A stretch of DNA of 64,000 nucleotides from positions 6,793,080 to 6,857,079 of the forward strand of contig CM026429.1 of the NCBI GenBank assembly GCA_014871385.1, given 5' to 3'. A model generated the notes under the pieces. It was not told the DNA's origin, made no database searches, and saw only the letters and a program-made list of their open reading frames with translations. Source of the stretch: Ceratodon purpureus. Taxonomy: Eukaryota > Streptophyta > Bryopsida > Pseudoditrichales > Ditrichaceae. Shown here piece by piece: positions 58,993 to 64,000 of this stretch (positions are counted from its first letter, which is position 1; each line of letters starts with the position of its first letter). Made by a program: the position numbers and the translations under genes.

Positions 58993-61900
58993 TTAAATAT
59001 ACATTGTTCTTGTCGATATAATAATGATTTTTTTATTATTAGAGATCTTATAAATGAAATAATAAATTAATTCAATAGAAAATGCAATTTCGAAGGAAAA
59101 AAATAGACAAGAAATTGAAATTGGAAATGAAAATGAAAATGAAAAGTAGAATTTTTGTTGCAAAAAAATTTTATGGTAAATAACATTGACATTGTTGGAT
59201 ACTATACTATTTTGTGGAAACAAAGCTGCAATATGATTGGAAGAAGTTGCTCTTGAAAGTGCAACATATAATTGTCCATAACAAAAAATTGAGACTTTAA
59301 TATCTAATCCAACATACTCTATAGATTGTCGTTGGAACTTGTCCATTGTCATAGCAAATGCCAATTGCACTGGATATTACCGCCTAGTGAAATGGAATTG
59401 CAATGCAGTAAAAGAAGGAGTCAAAGAAATCCGTAAATAAAAACGTGCTCGCCTGTATGCGGACTTGAAAGTAAACGTGCTTCTAAAACATTGTACAAAA
59501 AGCGGGTGAGAACCATTTTAGCTCCATTACAAGTCCATGTTTTAGAGTAAGGTTTTGCAATAAAATGTTAAGACATCCAATTTTCAAATCAAGTTTTGCC
59601 AAAGGAATGCAAGATAAATTGCAATTTATCTCCTTGTTGATTAAATCAACATTTGTATTGCAAAAACTCAAAATTGTTCAATCATGGAAATATTGATCTT
59701 CATGTGAAGATATGTCGTCAGTGTTATTGTAGATGTTGTCAATAAGAGATCAAGCAAAGGAAATGATATTCATGCAATTATACAATTGAATCACACCAGT
59801 GTAAATCCTAGGATTTTTGGTTTGGTGCTAGGGTGGCCACAAAGAATATTATAGGAGCGAATTTTAGGCTTCATCAATTTTTTTTATGGAGAAGTTCTTT
59901 GGCAATCCTTGTTTTTTTCCCACTAATTTCAAGTATTATGTAGTATTATGTAACTAGACACCTTAAAAGGAGTAATTTGTTGGGAGAATGATGGCTCCAT
60001 CCAACTTACCTGTTGGGTAATTTCTGGCTTCGTCGAATCAGTAATTTCACGACTTTATAGCCAAATATAGGAAATTTCTATTTTTATTTCGCCTTCTGGC
60101 AAAATTTTGCCACCTAAATAAACACTGGAATCACACTGCTACTTGAATCATCAAAATTAGAGCCATTGCCTGCTCATTATAGCCATTGTGCAAATTCCCT
60201 ATTTTCAAGCGATGAGTTTTGTAAGGGCATATTGATGGAAAGGGCCAAGATCATAATACGTTGCCATATTGTAAATTTGCAAAAACATGCTCCAATAATT
60301 TGAGGTCTAGAACCTTTTCAAATAATTGGCAGAATATATCGAAAGTCACCTCTAAATACAGCACTTACACCTTCGAAAGGAGGATTTGAACCACAAATGT
60401 CTCATAGTGATCGATCTACTATTTTTGCACGATGTTGGTATTGCATAGGAAATTCATCTTAAATAATTAAAGAAGCCTTACAAAACACACCCACATATTC
60501 AAAAAAATTGTATATAAAGCATATTGAAAATTTATCAACTTCAAAAGAAAATTTTGAAAGTAGAAAGCATTGTGCGGCGTTCATGAAGAAGAAGTACAAC
60601 AATTCCTGAAGAGCCAGCACATACAACAATTTTCACTTTGCTTCGCACATTTGCAACCACAATATTATAGAGAAATGTATTTTTTGTATCAACAAGACCA
60701 TTAACAAAAAAAGCAACACCAAATTGGTCCTCAATGGAACTGAGAATGACATCATAACTATAGTATTGATTTCCATTGAGTTGTAACTTTTGCTCTTGAA
60801 GATAAGGTTCAAGTTCCTCAAGATTCTATTGTAGTTGTTCATTAACAAATCGATTACCACAATGATAAGACCAATTTAGAGTTGATATTGCTATGGAAGC
60901 CTGAAAAAAACAAAAAATAGGCTTTTGTTTGATTGTTCACGTAATATTTCATCAATGAAGGAAAAGCCATAATTGTATTCATTTTCTTCAGTTGGTTCAG
61001 ATAAATCATAGTATTGGCGAAGATAGTGTGATGCAAGTCATCACACAAATGAGGACAAAATTATTATTATATAACCTTAGGATGAGTAGAATTGCATTCT
61101 GAGAGTATGAGCACAAACAAACTGCGCAATGATGCACCGATACACATAGTAGATGCTTCTTTTAAGCAATGAATCCACTCTCGATCATCTTGAAATAAGC
61201 CTAAAGCATTACATGCATCTTTAAAGGTTTTGTGTATTATTCCGTTCACCGTCCGTAGATCTTCAAAAGAACAAGGTCCAGGAATAGTTATTAGTAAGAG
61301 TCCCAAATAAAAACGTTTACTTTTGCTAAACTTGCAAAATACAACCTACCAATTGCAAAGCTTCTTTCACAAATTTTCCATGTGTTTTCTTAAATTCTCC
61401 AAACATAATATTGGGAAAACTCTTAATAGGTCAATCAATATGCATTTTCATCTCTAACACACATCCTAAAGAACTCTATCAATCTAGTTCTTTGAAATTG
61501 GCCACGATTCCAAAAAGCCTAAGGATCATTGCTGGTATTGAAAATCATACAATGCATCCTTAGCAAATGTAAATATAGCCAAACGACATTGGGATCTTCT
61601 TTGTGCATCTTCTTCTTAAATAAACGCCGCTCAACCTTTGATACCTTAATGTAACGAGCATCAAGGTATTGTTTGATCTCATCTTGTTCCTCGTCAATCT
61701 TCATTGACGTAGCCCTGACATGACCCTTATAGATGTATTTATGGATATATTTAACTACTTGAATAGATGCGCAAAGTTCAATATTAATATGGTAGTCATT
61801 CTTTTAAATGAAATCACGTCTGTACAAAACAATCTAGTTATTGTTGAAGAAGAATCAGTGTTTTTCAAAACTACATCCATCATCGCAAAATGATAATAAA

Positions 61901-63760
61901 GAGGTCCATTGTAGTTTAATCTTGGAAAATTTTAGGAAAGTATTTTTTGCAATATCCAGTCTTGTCAAGACATTGATGGCGTGTGCATGGTCCATGGATC
62001 ATGTGTTTTGGAACCATACCAAAAATTCCATGATTCTCTTGTTCATCAGGAAATTCTGCACAAATTGTTCTATCAACTTGGTCAGTTTCTCTTATCTTGT
62101 CTTCATTAGCACAAAAGATTAGAAAAAACCTATGAAGCAACGTTCACTTTTGAAACTCAATATCAAACGAGTGGGTAACAAATTTTCCAAAATATTGCAT
62201 CTTTTTAATATCATCTATGACTGTATGAATGCATTGCATTGAAGTTCAAATACACGTGCTACAATATTAGGCCAATCAGCTGCACTTTGTCCGGAAAAAG
62301 AACTTCTTGTATCTCACTGGTTCTCACGCCAATTGGGATTTGTAGTCATGGTTCCAAAAATATTTAAATGTTGAACAAATCTTCTTATGGCCATTGAATG
62401 CTGAAACAATTTGAACATGTCGTGGGTACTACCAATATGACTTAAGGGAAGAATAACATGATGCTCTAAGTTTTCAAGATTCATATTTCTTTCTCCATAT
62501 TATAGTATATCAGCAAGGTCTTGGTAGAGATCAATACACATCTATTTATTCATTTGGATACAGCCTAATCTATTTTGTTTGATTGCAGCCCAAGCACCGA
62601 CAATGAATTGGTCAAATAACTTCCTACAATGAGAAATAGTAGAAAAATTCATAAATCCATGGAAACAGCTAAAAAGCAAAGTATTTTCTTTAGGTAAGCT
62701 GACTTTCACCATTAGAAATGTCTTAGATGTTTGTGCCATCCAAGTTCTCTATATATTGCAATGGCAAATAAGTAGGATGACACTTATTAATAAGTTCCAG
62801 AAAAATGACCTTCTCCTCTTAGTTGAAGTACAATGTCTCGTGTTCATTGTCGTTGATCTTCGTCTTGAGGTATCAAAACAACTATTTCACTCCCTATCAA
62901 AAAATTGTAGCATCTTCAATCCATTTGACCTCCAAAATGCATATGCACAACAGCGTCTGGAATTCTTTTACCACATTATTGTTGTTGTTGTTCAAACTCC
63001 ATCAAAATTGATATGCTTGTATGTAGTGTTCATGAAACGCATGATGAGTTTGTGATAATTTTTAAAGCTCTAACGTAGTAGTTTTAGTACACTCTGAATT
63101 ATGTTTCATTCAAAATGTTAGTTGCTTCAATAGTATCAATAAAATATAGTTGACCATATTTGGTTGTTTCACCAACAATAAGCAACAAAGATCCACTCAA
63201 ATATCTTAACTCTCCTTGAAATTTGAAGACAATGGACCATTTCCTACAACATGTGTATTGGAGTTTGAAGTCCCAACCGAAGTGAACGCAAAGGCAACAT
63301 TTGTACCTCTGGATGTTTCTTCAAGATTCTTTAGCTTGTTCGGTGTCACCTTCAAATAATTAGGGAAACTGTTGTCGAGGATCTTACAATAAGGGAAGGT
63401 TTACGTTGTCTTTCACATCCAATTTGTGGATGTCGATTACTTAATTGTTTTAATCTCTCATCACTCCAATGCAGTCCATAATAGTAAGTACAAACTCAAC
63501 TTGTGCGTCCCAAATAATGGAAAGTTAAATCTATAGGTTTTAAATGTGTCTTGCGTCTTGCAATTCTCAATGCTATTTGTACCCTCTCAAAACGTACTTC
63601 ATGTACATTGGCATCTTCTCTAGTTATGCTGAATCTTTGTGCTCTCTGTCACCTCAATAAGTATTCATACATACTTTGATTTTTGACCTTGGAAAAACCT
63701 CTAGCTCCATGGCTATGACGCAAAGTTTGTTCTTCTAACAATGAATCTTCCATTTTTCAT
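58993..63760 (-). pseudogene. Decayed Helitron Rep-helicase gene
   Basis: Fragments of a plant Helitron protein appear in order on the minus strand but in different frames with stops. They are: about 63400-63490 (HWSDERL...QIGC, the N-terminal Helitron-like region); 62542-62739 (LFDQFIVGAWAAIKQNRLGCI); 61916-62140 (VDRTICAEFPD...MIHGPC...GYCKKYFPKIF); 61519-61704 (DEIKQYLDARYI...MHKEDP); 61067-61306 (LRTVNG...FKDACNALGLFQDDREWI); and 59190-59370 (QLAFAMTMDKFQRQS...GQLYVALSRA, Pif1 helicase motifs). Helitrons move by rolling-circle replication. This copy is clearly non-functional. The ATC start and CTRR hairpin terminus were not identified, and the 5' side may continue past the window. Confidence 0.82.
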
Positions 63761-64000
63761 GCACTAAAAATATATATTACCACAGTGTTCAATTGGCAAA
63801 AGTGCGGAGCTTGATTGCTCATCTCACTTGGTCAATTTGGGCGCGTTTTGATGTTGCGTAGCATTGCAATTGTGCGTTTTCTGTGGACTTTTTGGAGTTT
63901 GGTTTTTGATTCTGTATGCTAAGTTTTTTTGAGGTACATGTTGTCATTTGCCTCTCTTTTCTTATTTTTTATGAGAATTAGTTTTGGTTCTATGATGTGC

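Overview
The window looks like nuclear DNA of a land plant. The evidence is two AMT1-type ammonium transporter genes, a plastid-type PPR-SMR gene, a granulin-containing RD21-type papain protease, spliceosomal introns, and plant-type transposons (CACTA, Stowaway-like, L1-clade LINE, tRNA-SINE, Helitron). The single-intron AMT1 genes and the long AT-rich, transposon-filled gaps hint at a non-flowering plant, but I cannot name a species. All similarities come from recognising motifs by eye.

Layout. 1-7339: most of a CACTA (En/Spm) element with the 5' part of a TNP2-type transposase on the minus strand, a divergently oriented and apparently intact five-exon TNP1/Transposase_24-like gene on the plus strand, a subterminal-repeat zone and a candidate right terminus. 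7.4-18.8 kb: AT-rich DNA without genes, holding a tRNA-derived SINE, TTAA-flanked elements with CCCCTAA termini, minisatellites, a possible LTR, a Stowaway-like element interrupted by a 738-bp element, and a 5'-truncated poly(A) LINE. 21.0-32.2 kb: two tandem AMT1 genes in the same orientation, each with two exons. Their first exons are almost identical, while introns and second exons have diverged. A decayed copy of the upstream DNA and more TTAA-flanked elements lie between them.

33.7-43.2 kb: a short Stowaway-like MITE, a second 738-bp element, then the most interesting object: a complete 8,058-bp LINE on the minus strand with both ORFs open. It is inserted in the D-arm of a tRNA-Ile(AAU) gene, has a perfect 16-bp target-site duplication, has three GC-rich hairpins and no poly(A) at its 3' end, and carries a tRNA-like sequence in its 5' UTR.

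43.6-57.3 kb is the conventional genic part: a nine-exon PPR-SMR gene (minus), a degenerate ~160-bp repeat array in the following gap, a six-exon RD21-like protease gene (plus) and a two-exon PAP2-type lipid phosphatase gene (minus). 58.9-64 kb holds an (AT)n tract and a badly decayed Helitron Rep/helicase gene on the minus strand.

The host genes (ammonium uptake, organelle RNA metabolism, vacuolar proteolysis, lipid dephosphorylation) show no functional linkage. Transposable elements dominate the window.
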